From NCBI GenBank assembly GCA_000237975.1, contig CP003179.1, positions 372,001-436,000 of the forward strand: DNA of 64,000 bases. Reading direction: 5' to 3'. The notes under the pieces are model-generated. The model made no database searches and was not told where the DNA came from. It worked only from the letters and a program-made list of their open reading frames with translations. Below, one piece after another: positions 17,141-24,147 of this stretch; the stretch's first letter is position 1; each line of letters opens with the position of its first letter. Origin of the DNA: Sulfobacillus acidophilus DSM 10332 (GTDB taxonomy: Bacteria; Bacillota; Sulfobacillia; Sulfobacillales; Sulfobacillaceae). The position numbers and the translations under genes are program-made.

Positions 17141-18421
17141 TTGACACTCAACACTATACCACAACCTCAAACAGGCCTCACGACCCCGGAAGGATACGTA
17201 GAATTTCTTCATCCTCCCGCGGAAGAAGGACGCATAGCGATAGCGCATCGCGAGCCGGACGGTAAATGGAACGAACGCAGTGTGACGCTACGCCAGGCGG
17301 TAGAGACGGTATTAGCCTGGACAGGACGAGAGGATTGTTACGTTTCGATGAATCGTTTTAAGGGTCGGCGATCTCTAGCTAATCTTTGGTCACTTCGAGC
17401 GCTATGGGTAGATCTCGATTTCCACAAATTAAAAAAATGGCAACACTGGGCGGACGAAGGAGTTTGGGGGCTCGTGGTGCCGGAATATCTTACGGATGCC
17501 CGATTGCCCCAACCTAGCATGGCAATCGCCAGCGGGCGCGGACTGTACCTGCTTTGGCTGTTCAGGACAGTGCCGGCTGCGGCACTGTCGCGATGGACCG
17601 CATGCCAACAGCAAATTTTTGAGGCATTTAAAGGACTCGGAGCGGACCGACAAGCAATGGATGCGGCTCGGGTACTGCGCGTGGTCGGTACGATAAATTC
17701 TAAGTCCGGCCAGGTGGTCCATGTGCTCGGCGGTAGCGGGTATGTGTGGGATTTTGACGCGTTGGCCGACGAGATACTGCCGTTGAGGCGAACAGAACTG
17801 CAGGACCTCCAGATTCAGCGAGCCTTAAACTTAAAAAAGAGGAAAGCGATTCCACCACAGCACCAGAGCGTACGGAGCTTGTGGGCGGCACGGTTGACCG
17901 ACATCAATACACTGATCCAGCTTAGGTACTATGACGGGCAGATACCGTCCGGAGAGCGAGATGCATACATTTTTCTGGCGGCGATCTGCATGAGTTGGAT
18001 TGCCAGCGATCCCCAGGTGCTCGAACAAGAAATCGTCCGGTTTGCCCAAGATCACACTCCGTGGTCAGATCGCGAAGTTCGGAGTCGGGTGAGTGCGGTG
18101 ATCAAACGCATGGAGATGTTCAAGCGCGGGGAAACAGTCGAATGGTTAGGTCGCCAGGTGGATCCCCGATATCGACTCAGGACGCGCACGATTATAGAGT
18201 GGCTGGGCATTACGGACCAAGAGCAACGGCACCTGACGACGCTAATCGGGAGCAAAGAAAAGCGCCGCAGACGCGGTTTTCGGATGACTCGGCAAGCATA
18301 CCTAGCGCATTCTCGAGAGCGGGACAAACCGTGGAAGCAGCTAGGAATGAGCCGAGCGACCTGGTACGCCGTTGGCAAACCGTTACCCGAGCAATACCTC
18401 GATAATCCCGATAACCAGTGA
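17141..18421 (+). CDS. Replication protein with AEP-type primase domain
   Basis: About 426 residues. The N-terminal half has the archaeo-eukaryotic primase layout: the metal-binding ALWVDLDF (D-x-D), then SGRGLYLLWLF, then the D-x-x-R-V-L-R-V-V-G-T-x-N-S-K segment, as in plasmid and element primases. The C-terminal half is unassigned. TTG 17141 is preferred because GGAAAGGAG lies seven bases upstream; ATG 17123 is an alternative. It would prime replication of the excised circle. No helicase domain is fused to it. A GC-rich hairpin precedes the gene at about 17090-17115. Confidence 0.7.
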   Translation: MTLNTIPQPQTGLTTPEGYVEFLHPPAEEGRIAIAHREPDGKWNERSVTLRQAVETVLAWTGREDCYVSMNRFKGRRSLANLWSLRALWVDLDFHKLKKWQHWADEGVWGLVVPEYLTDARLPQPSMAIASGRGLYLLWLFRTVPAAALSRWTACQQQIFEAFKGLGADRQAMDAARVLRVVGTINSKSGQVVHVLGGSGYVWDFDALADEILPLRRTELQDLQIQRALNLKKRKAIPPQHQSVRSLWAARLTDINTLIQLRYYDGQIPSGERDAYIFLAAICMSWIASDPQVLEQEIVRFAQDHTPWSDREVRSRVSAVIKRMEMFKRGETVEWLGRQVDPRYRLRTRTIIEWLGITDQEQRHLTTLIGSKEKRRRRGFRMTRQAYLAHSRERDKPWKQLGMSRATWYAVGKPLPEQYLDNPDNQ

Positions 18422-18899
18422 ATTTTTTCTGGACAGGTCCGCTCTTGTATGGTGGCGAAGCCTAGGGGAGCCTGGCCGATGGGACTCCGTTGGCCGACCG
18501 CTTGTGTGCACTCCTGACTACACGGTCATTGCCGGGCATCATCGCCTGAAGGCCGCCCTGGAACTCGGGTTGGAGACCGTCCCCGTCGAAATCCATGATG
18601 TCGATCCGGCCGAAGCGGAAGACCGCCTCGTTGCAGACAATGTGCTACGGCGGCATCTGAATCCGATGGAGCCGGCGCGGTTGATTCGTCGGCTCAAAGA
18701 ACGGTACCACGTCAAGCCAAGGCGTAAAGGTCAGGGAACATCAAATTGGGTAAATTTTACCCAATTAGCGCAGGCGATCGGTCTTGAGCGAGAGTCCGCC
18801 AAGCAACCGGACCGGCTCAATAAACCGATTCCTTCGTTGCAGGACGGGGGACATCGCATGGTGTTGCCCTGGCCGAACGAGAATAAAGTCAGAAAATAA
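18372..18899 (+). CDS. ParB/Srx-like nuclease-fold protein
   Basis: A 175-residue frame that overlaps the primase gene by 50 bases. Residues 40-95 match a ParB N-terminal domain (PLVCTPDYTVIAGHHRLKAALELGLETVPVEIHD, with the GHHR box), followed by a helical stretch resembling the ParB linker. The first 35 residues fit the family poorly and no ribosome site stands out near ATG 18372, so the start is uncertain and the N-terminus may be degraded. ParB-fold proteins on elements serve in partition or as regulators; there is no ParA partner nearby. Confidence 0.55.
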   Translation: MANRYPSNTSIIPITSEFFLDRSALVWWRSLGEPGRWDSVGRPLVCTPDYTVIAGHHRLKAALELGLETVPVEIHDVDPAEAEDRLVADNVLRRHLNPMEPARLIRRLKERYHVKPRRKGQGTSNWVNFTQLAQAIGLERESAKQPDRLNKPIPSLQDGGHRMVLPWPNENKVRK

Positions 18900-19222
18900 A
18901 AACTTTATCTCATCTGTTTCAAGTGTATCAATGATTGTCACGGAATTCAACGTTATACCGTGAAAAATAGCGAATTATATTGATATAACGCGTAAAAATG
19001 GTTTAATATGATGATGTAAGGCGAATTTTGGACATTGACATTTTAGGGGCATTAGGAGTGGCGGAGCCCGAAATCCGCCGCAACTCCGGGAACAAAGATC
19101 CTTGCGTAAAACGACTGCGGATGCAGCGTGGCAAGTAAGTCCTACCGGCCGGCCGACAGGATGTCGTCGGGTCGCCGTCGGAGGCAAGCGGAGTGTACAT
19201 ATTTTGTGTGAATGGAGGGGGT
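18900..19222 (+). other. Intergenic stretch, possible replication origin
   Basis: No gene is seen. The first 120 bases are markedly AT-rich and contain the inverted pair CGTTATA (18951-18957) / TATAACG (18984-18990). A GC-rich hairpin GGCGGA/TCCGCC at 19060-19079 includes one copy of the TGGCGGA heptamer found in the array at 22.1-22.6 kb. Position behind the primase gene makes an origin plausible, but this is inference. Confidence 0.35.
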
Positions 19223-19585
19223 ATGGCCATGACCACACGGCAACTGCAAAAATGGGCGGATGAGTTTCGCATTGCGGACAACGTGCAGCGCGAATCGATT
19301 GTCCGAAAAGCGTGGGAGAGCTACGGCGCGGACGGCATCGAGGGACTAGCATACATGCTCCGGGTGGATCCGCTCCATCTGGCGTCCGCCTTCGGACTGC
19401 GACGAAAATATATCCGCCGGGTAATCCGGCGGGAGTATCGATCCAGGTACGGCCCTCGGGAAAGAAAAAATCCTGGCTACTCGTCCGAGGCCCGCGAACT
19501 CGCCCGGTCTGCGGGAGGCGGGCAGAGTTGGGTCGATTCAGTACCGCTCAAACGCTATTGGGAGCCGCTGTCACCCACTCGGTAG
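19223..19585 (+). CDS. Unrecognised basic protein of the element
   Basis: A 120-residue, Arg-rich protein starting at ATG 19223 after GGAGGGGGT. It is mostly helical by composition. Residues 30-70 (YGADGIEGLAYMLRVDPLHLASAFGLRRKYIRRVIRREY) resemble a helix-turn-helix, so DNA binding is possible. The C-terminus is rich in Arg, Ser and Gly. No family is recognised. A clear terminator follows, so it ends a transcript. Confidence 0.5.
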   Translation: MAMTTRQLQKWADEFRIADNVQRESIVRKAWESYGADGIEGLAYMLRVDPLHLASAFGLRRKYIRRVIRREYRSRYGPRERKNPGYSSEARELARSAGGGQSWVDSVPLKRYWEPLSPTR

Positions 19586-19589
19586 TCTT

Positions 19590-19620
19590 GCGCCCTGCCA
19601 AAAGGGCGCTTTTTTCTTTT
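19590..19620 (+). terminator. Rho-independent terminator
   Basis: GCGCCC (19590-19595) and GGGCGC (19604-19609) form a compact stem followed at once by TTTTTTCTTTTT. Confidence 0.85.
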
Positions 19621-19645
19621 TGCGAGCCAAAACCCAAAAAGGAGT

Positions 19646-19876
19646 GTGATCGATGTGTCGGAACCAGTTGGGGTGGTCATCGACGGGCAGATTCACCGCT
19701 TGCAGGATGCGGTGTTGTTGGCGGCTCGGGTAGGGTGTCGCTATTACCTGTTGCGTCGGGCGGCAGGCGACGTCATCGCCGTGATCGGGGCCCCCTATGA
19801 GGTGCGGGTGGTGTCGGTGCCCGAGGGGTTGCAAATGATCGAGGATGAGGGATTGACCCTGTTCGCGGTGCCGTAG
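19646..19876 (+). CDS. Small unrecognised element protein
   Basis: A 76-residue acidic protein read from GTG 19646, seven bases after an AAAAAGGAG site. It is predicted as a compact alpha/beta fold (VGVVIDGQIHRLQDAVLLAARVGCRYYLLRRA, then VIAVIGAPYEVRVVSVPEGLQ). No motif is recognised. It sits as a single-gene unit between two intrinsic terminators, so it must have its own promoter or rely on read-through. Confidence 0.55.
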   Translation: MIDVSEPVGVVIDGQIHRLQDAVLLAARVGCRYYLLRRAAGDVIAVIGAPYEVRVVSVPEGLQMIEDEGLTLFAVP

Positions 19877-19886
19877 TAGTCGGCTT

Positions 19887-19921
19887 CCCCCGGTCCATAA
19901 CGGGCCGGGGGCTTTCCTTTT
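19887..19921 (+). terminator. Rho-independent terminator
   Basis: CCCCCGG (19887-19893) and CCGGGGG (19905-19911) form the stem, followed by CTTTCCTTTT. Confidence 0.8.
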
Positions 19922-19970
19922 AGGGGCCGCGGCACCCGGCCCTACCAATTTTTGAAGGAGGGAGATCGAG

Positions 19971-20165
19971 ATGTCGGATTTGGAACTTTTGCCGCCACGC
20001 GAAGCGGCCCGCCGGTTGGGTGTTTCGGTGGAACGGGTCCGTCACATGTGCACCACCGGCGAGTTACCGGCCGCCCGCGTTGGGAGCCGCTGGCGCGTCG
20101 TCTGGCCGCTTGCATTAAGGAATATTATGGAAAAAGGAGGGGTCAACGATGCCGACGCTCGATGA
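19971..20165 (+). CDS. Excisionase-family helix-turn-helix protein
   Basis: A 64-residue protein with the HTH_17/excisionase signature LLPPREAARRLGVSVERVRHMCTTGELPAARVGSRWRV, including the C-terminal wing VGSRWR typical of the family. GGAGGGAG precedes the ATG. It overlaps the following membrane-protein gene by 17 bases. As the element already has an Xis-like gene next to its repressor, this one may instead regulate the replication/transfer operon that starts here. Confidence 0.75.
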   Translation: MSDLELLPPREAARRLGVSVERVRHMCTTGELPAARVGSRWRVVWPLALRNIMEKGGVNDADAR

Positions 20166-20637
20166 CGTGTTGCACGATCCAAAGATATATACCGTGCTGC
20201 GCCGAGAAGAATTGGTCTCGGAGTCCGCCGCGGGTCTTCCCCTTCCTGTCGGCATCCCCGGAACCGCCCGCCGGGTGCGAACCTTGGTTTCCATTTGGGT
20301 CGTCGGCTGGCGGTGGTTCCTTGCCCGCGGTCCGTGGTCGGGCCGGCCGACGGCGCTGCGGTGGGCCTGGTGGGTCGTCGTGCCGGTGTCGTTGGGAATT
20401 GTCTTCGGGTCCGGCGGCGGCATCCGAGGTGTCGGCGTCATGGCGGCTTCGGCGGCGTTTTGGTTGCCCATTATCGGCGGGATCGTGTTGCGGGCACGGC
20501 TCCGGGGGTATGCCCGCCGGCAGGTCGCGGTGAGCGAACGGCAGGCCCAAGAGGCCCTGATCGCCGAGGAGTTGTCCCGGTTGGGTCAATCGCCGTCATC
20601 GCCGTCGCGCATTGATCCCAATCGGCTGAGGGGGTAA
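20149..20637 (+). CDS. Membrane protein of the element's transfer/replication operon
   Basis: A 162-residue protein with two or three hydrophobic helices in the middle (about residues 45-60 and 73-120, ALRWAWWVVVPVSLGIVFGSGGG and MAASAAFWLPIIGGIVLRAR) and a charged helical C-terminus that is probably cytoplasmic. The ATG follows AAAAGGAGGGG. The AAA+ gene starts four bases after its stop, which suggests the two products work together at the membrane. No family recognised. Confidence 0.6.
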   Translation: MPTLDDVLHDPKIYTVLRREELVSESAAGLPLPVGIPGTARRVRTLVSIWVVGWRWFLARGPWSGRPTALRWAWWVVVPVSLGIVFGSGGGIRGVGVMAASAAFWLPIIGGIVLRARLRGYARRQVAVSERQAQEALIAEELSRLGQSPSSPSRIDPNRLRG

Positions 20638-20641
20638 CCGC

Positions 20642-22123
20642 ATGGACAAAGTCACCCAATCCGAATTGCCGGCCCGGTTGGAGCGGTTATATCGGTCCGG
20701 TCTGTCGATCGTCTTTGTCATCGCACGGGATCCGAGCGCCGTCATTCGAGCGGTGTTCGCGAGCCAAATCGAAACCCGGTGGACTTGGGGCCCCGGCCGA
20801 CCGTTTTCTGCTCGGGGCCCGTTGCCGCCGGGGTTTAACGGGTTATCGCAGTGGCAGGATTTGCCACACTTGGCTTCCCTACCGTGGGCCGGGCCGACTA
20901 TCGGGGTAATAACCGGGTTGCCTGGCGACGCCCCGGACGCGGGGTATTTTGCCGATTTGCTTGATGCAACATCGGAAGAGATCCGCGGACGTCAAGCCCC
21001 CTTACTCCTTGTGTTAGTCCTCTCCGGCGGTTTGCCGGAAAATTATCGTCACATCGGGCCGGTATTGCGGGTCATGCCGCCGGATCAGGCGGAACGAGCG
21101 GACATCGTACGAGGGTTGGCCGAAAAAAACCAGATCGCGGCGTCAGAGTCCGCAATCCAGGAGTCCGCGCAGGCACTATCCGGCCTGGAGGCTGGAGAAA
21201 TTCGGCAGATCGTCCTCAGTCAGTTAGCGGGTGCCGGGACCTTAGATCCCGAAGCCGCCGGGGCCGAGAAAGCCCGTCGGCTCGCGTCTGGTGGACTCCT
21301 AGAACCGATCAGGGTGCGTCCCGTCGCCGTCGGCGGGCTATCCGAGCTAAAACGGTGGCTCCAAACCCGCGCCCAAGCGGCCCAACGGGGATTGCCGATG
21401 CCCAAAGGGGTGGTTCTCGTCGGTCCCCCGGGTACCGGGAAATCGTTGAGCGCCCAGTTGGTCGCCGGCACATTTGAAGTGCCCATGGTTCGTTTGGATT
21501 TCGGCAGGCTCATGGGATCCTTCGTCGGCGAGAGCGAAAAAAACCTGCGAACGGCCCTCGCCCAAGCCGAAGCAATGTATCCGTCCATTCTTTGGGTCGA
21601 TGAAATTGAAAAGGGTTTGTCCGGGAGCGGGTCGAACGGTAGCGAAATCACGCGGCGACTGCTTCAGTATCTACTCGGATGGATGCAAGAGCAAACCGGG
21701 GTGTTCGTTTTCGCGACGGCGAATGACGTGTCCGCGTTGCCGCCGGAACTCCTCAGAAAAGGTCGATTCGACGAGCTGTTTTATGTGGATCTCCCTTCAC
21801 GTAGCGAGCGGGAGGAAATCTGGGTTGCGTCATTGGACCGGTGGCATATCGATCCGTCCTCGGTCGACGTGCCGGCTTTGGTGTCCGCTAGTGAGGGGTA
21901 CACCGGAGCCGAAATCGCGGCTGTGGTGTCAGACGCCGTGTACGAGTCTGAAGGGTCGCTCACCACCGCTACCCTGTTGTCCGCCGTCAAGTCCACTCGC
22001 CCGCTGTCCAACGTTTTTCCTGAGCAAATCCAATCAATCCGCGCCTGGGGTGCGGCCCACGCCCGTCCTGCAGGCGGGTCACCGGAGCCGGTTGGCGCTT
22101 CGGCAACCCGTTTCCGGAGCTGA
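20642..22123 (+). CDS. AAA+ ATPase related to Ycf46
   Basis: A 493-residue protein. Residues 1-220 hold a degenerate P-loop-like N-terminal domain, and residues 230-450 a classical AAA module: Walker A GPPGTGKS, Walker B ILWVDEIEKG, sensor 1 FATANDVSALPPELLRKGRFDE with the arginine finger, and the GYTGAEI sensor-2 helix. The order and the truncated N-terminal ATPase domain are those of Ycf46, a family of uncertain function found in cyanobacteria and plastids. FtsH-like protease residues are absent. In this element it follows a membrane protein and precedes the repeat array, so it may remodel a replication or relaxosome complex; that role is inference. Confidence 0.75.
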   Translation: MDKVTQSELPARLERLYRSGLSIVFVIARDPSAVIRAVFASQIETRWTWGPGRPFSARGPLPPGFNGLSQWQDLPHLASLPWAGPTIGVITGLPGDAPDAGYFADLLDATSEEIRGRQAPLLLVLVLSGGLPENYRHIGPVLRVMPPDQAERADIVRGLAEKNQIAASESAIQESAQALSGLEAGEIRQIVLSQLAGAGTLDPEAAGAEKARRLASGGLLEPIRVRPVAVGGLSELKRWLQTRAQAAQRGLPMPKGVVLVGPPGTGKSLSAQLVAGTFEVPMVRLDFGRLMGSFVGESEKNLRTALAQAEAMYPSILWVDEIEKGLSGSGSNGSEITRRLLQYLLGWMQEQTGVFVFATANDVSALPPELLRKGRFDELFYVDLPSRSEREEIWVASLDRWHIDPSSVDVPALVSASEGYTGAEIAAVVSDAVYESEGSLTTATLLSAVKSTRPLSNVFPEQIQSIRAWGAAHARPAGGSPEPVGASATRFRS

Positions 22124-22607
22124 TGGCGGATAAAACGGCGGAACCCGCCAGAACGCGTCCGGCTTGGGTTAACTGCTCGTTTTGGTGGTTCATTGGCGGA
22201 TATTCTGGCGGAAGAAATAGCGGAAACGCATCATAAACGGTGGGTTTTAGTCGCAAATCCGCCAAGCCTTCCGCCAAGGACGCCGCGAAGAGGCCCACAA
22301 AATCGCCCGAACCCCAGTCGAATGAATGGGTTCGGGGTTCCGCCAGAACTTCCGCCAAAGGTGCCGCGAACGGGTTTTTCGATAACGACCTCGGAATCGG
22401 TTCCGATTTCCGGGGGTCAAAAACGGGTCGCAAGGCTTGCGGGACGGGACTTCTAGCCTCCGGAATTGTCGTCGGAAATGGCGTCGATTCCAGTGGCGTC
22501 ATCGGGATTTTGGGGCGGCGGCGGCCCCCAATCGCCGGTTTGCCCCCAAAATTTCCGATAAACTTCTCGATTCCGATGGTAATTCCGGCGGTTTTTCCGA
22601 TGGCGGA
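22124..22607. repeat. Array of paired TCCGCCA heptamers, candidate oriT or oriV
   Basis: A 0.5-kb stretch without a convincing gene. It has eight exact copies of TGGCGGA/TCCGCCA. Three pairs have 12-bp centre spacing: 22194 and 22206 (TGGCGGA orientation), 22258 and 22270, and 22339 and 22351 (TCCGCCA orientation). Singles are at 22124 and 22601. Between the second and third pairs, CCCGAACCC (22306-22314) and GGGTTCGGG (22328-22336) form a perfect 9-bp stem with a 13-base loop. Repeated AATTCCGATGG-like tracts follow at 22568-22670. Paired iterons around a hairpin, upstream of a RHH gene and relaxase, are what an origin of transfer or replication looks like. Confidence 0.6.
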
Positions 22608-22700
22608 ACGTCAAGCAGGACAAGGTGCTGAGGCAGTTTCGGCGGGGTGAATTCCGATGGCGATTCCGATGCCGAAATCGAAAAAGGAGGGGATGACGCA

Positions 22701-23087
22701 TTGGGCAAGCTGGTCGGGGGTCTCGCGAGGGGGATATGGTGGGTTGGTCAGCGAGCGTGGGGCCATCCGGTGTTGCGATTGGTGCTCCTCGGGCTGGTGT
22801 CCGTTTGGCTACTGCCGGTGTGGGTTCATGCCGCTGGGGAGCGCCAGTCGTGGATTGTTGTCTCGCTGGTGGAAATCTGGTTTTTGTTGTCGGCTGATGC
22901 CATCCACCACCTCTGGCCGCCGGTCGGACAGCGGCTCTGGCCGGGGTACGTTCTTTTGGGGTGGCCGTGGTTGAGTACGATCGTCGGGTCCCGGTGGGTC
23001 GCTGCCGGGCTGGTTGCATTCATTGTCGCAGGGATATTGTTAGTGAAACGTTTCACAAACTCGAAAGGGGTTGGGTCGAATGCATGA
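22701..23087 (+). CDS. Membrane protein, unrecognised
   Basis: About 128 residues read from TTG 22701, downstream of AAAAAGGAGG; a longer version from GTG 22647 would add a polar, repeat-derived stretch. Three or four hydrophobic helices are visible (VLRLVLLGLVSVWLLPVWV, IVVSLVEIWFLLSADAI, YVLLGWPWLSTIVG, WVAAGLVAFIVAGILLV). The basic C-terminus follows the last helix. Located between the putative origin array and the RHH-relaxase genes, it may belong to the transfer apparatus. No family is recognised. Confidence 0.6.
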   Translation: MGKLVGGLARGIWWVGQRAWGHPVLRLVLLGLVSVWLLPVWVHAAGERQSWIVVSLVEIWFLLSADAIHHLWPPVGQRLWPGYVLLGWPWLSTIVGSRWVAAGLVAFIVAGILLVKRFTNSKGVGSNA

Positions 23088-23328
23088 TTTCGTAATGTGT
23101 GAGTCCCAGGTGCGGTCGGTCGGGAGTCTGACGCTGGTGGTCGAGCGGCCTTGGGCCGTGGAGGTTGAGGCTCCGACAATCGAGTTTTTCCGAGCGACGA
23201 TCTTTTCGCACGGCCTGCTAATCGCTCAGTGGATCGCGCCTTATGATTCGCCGGTGTGGGATCAAGTGGTCGCTAACTGGTCCATCCTGTCGTCGCTTGC
23301 CGCCGCCGCCGTCCCGCCTCCGGGTTAG
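23080..23328 (+). CDS. Small unrecognised protein
   Basis: An 82-residue frame from ATG 23080, overlapping the preceding membrane-protein gene by eight bases. It reads as a soluble beta-rich domain (LTLVVERPWAVEVEAPTIEFF) followed by a hydrophobic helix (IFSHGLLIAQWIAPY) and an Ala/Pro-rich tail. There is no motif to assign it. The overlap and shared strand suggest translation coupled to its neighbour. Confidence 0.45.
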   Translation: MHDFVMCESQVRSVGSLTLVVERPWAVEVEAPTIEFFRATIFSHGLLIAQWIAPYDSPVWDQVVANWSILSSLAAAAVPPPG

Positions 23329-23489
23329 GGCCTTCGGCCCGTGTAGTCTTGCGCACATTACGCACCTGCGGTGGGCCACCCGGCGGCCCGTCGACCACCC
23401 GCGAGCCGTTGAGCCGCCGGGACTTGCGCCGTGCTACACCGTGTGCTACGGCAATCGCGGGAACGTCAATATAAATGTAGGTTTTGGTT

Positions 23490-23530
23490 GTGCCACGGTC
23501 AGTTCTTATCGCCGTGGCACACCGTTTTTG
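23490..23530 (+). terminator. Hairpin before the relaxosome genes
   Basis: GTGCCACGG (23490-23498) pairs with CCGTGGCAC (23512-23520) and is followed by ACCGTTTTT. It could end the upstream transcript or act as an attenuator 30 bases before the RHH gene. Confidence 0.6.
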
Positions 23531-23552
23531 CGGATCCGAGGGGAGGAAATCG

Positions 23553-23867
23553 ATGGAAAGTGTCCACATTCGGCTGCCTGAGCTTCTGATTCGGCAAATC
23601 GATCGGGTAGCTCAGGAACGGAGCAAAGAACGGAGTGTGGTTGTCCGGGAGCTGCTGGCGACCGCTCTCGATCTGGAGGGGATCACCCACACGGTAGACC
23701 GAGCCGTCCGGGAATCGCTAGCCCGGCAGGATTGGTCACCGACCCGAAAACAGATAGCCGAGCTAGGGGCGAGTTTGACATATGCCGTGCTGTTGGGATT
23801 GGGCCGACCGTCCGACCAGATTGCGACGGTCGTGCGACAGGTTCGGTCGGCTTTGGAGGAGGGGTAA
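23553..23867 (+). CDS. Ribbon-helix-helix accessory protein (relaxosome type)
   Basis: A 104-residue protein whose first 45 residues form a MetJ/Arc (CopG-like) ribbon-helix-helix: strand MESVHIRLPELLIRQI, then the helices RQIDRVAQERSKERSVVVRELLATALDLEG. The C-terminal half is helical. Small RHH proteins next to relaxases (TraY, TrwA, MobC-like) bind oriT and regulate the transfer operon. GGGGAGGAAATCG precedes the ATG. It lies two bases before the next gene and 280 bases before the relaxase, so it is the likely oriT-binding partner. Confidence 0.75.
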   Translation: MESVHIRLPELLIRQIDRVAQERSKERSVVVRELLATALDLEGITHTVDRAVRESLARQDWSPTRKQIAELGASLTYAVLLGLGRPSDQIATVVRQVRSALEEG

Positions 23868-23869
23868 CG

Positions 23870-24046
23870 ATGTTCGCACGCATGATCGTTTGGGCGGTGA
23901 GCTATTTAGTTGGCGCGGCCTATCTGGTACATGGGTTGGGACTGCCGCTGGTGGACGTGTTTCATCCTGCCGCAATCCAATCGGGGTTGCAATACCAGTT
24001 GCAGTCCCAGTTGCAAGCGGCCTTGGCCCAGTTTCCTCAACTCTAG
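23870..24046 (+). CDS. 58-residue membrane peptide
   Basis: A very small gene read from ATG 23870 after GAGGAGGGG. The N-terminal half is one hydrophobic helix (MIVWAVSYLVGAAYLVHGLGLPL). The C-terminal half is Gln-rich and amphipathic (SGLQYQLQSQLQAALAQFP). It is tightly packed between the RHH and relaxase genes, which argues that it is real. Function unknown; a membrane tether for the relaxosome is a guess. Confidence 0.5.
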   Translation: MFARMIVWAVSYLVGAAYLVHGLGLPLVDVFHPAAIQSGLQYQLQSQLQAALAQFPQL

Positions 24047-24147
24047 CCTGTCGGGCCTGCCGGCGGCGGGGTCCCGGTCCGGTTGCGGAGCTAGCTGTCC
24101 TCACCGGAGCCGGGACCGTTGTGTTATCAGACAGGAGGTGATCGCAA

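Noticed and set aside
21987-22502. Minus-strand 171-codon frame with an internal repeat (FAAPLAEVLAEP / FAASLAEGLADL)
   Set aside because: The peptide repeat is simply the translated heptamer pairs of the array. There is no ribosome site and the frame overlaps the AAA+ gene on the other strand.
23043-23056. Perfect palindrome GTGAAACGTTTCAC resembling a parS half-site arrangement
   Set aside because: The parS consensus has the halves in the opposite order (TGTTTCAC-GTGAAACA). The palindrome lies inside a coding frame and no ParB/ParA pair is present, so I do not call a partition site.
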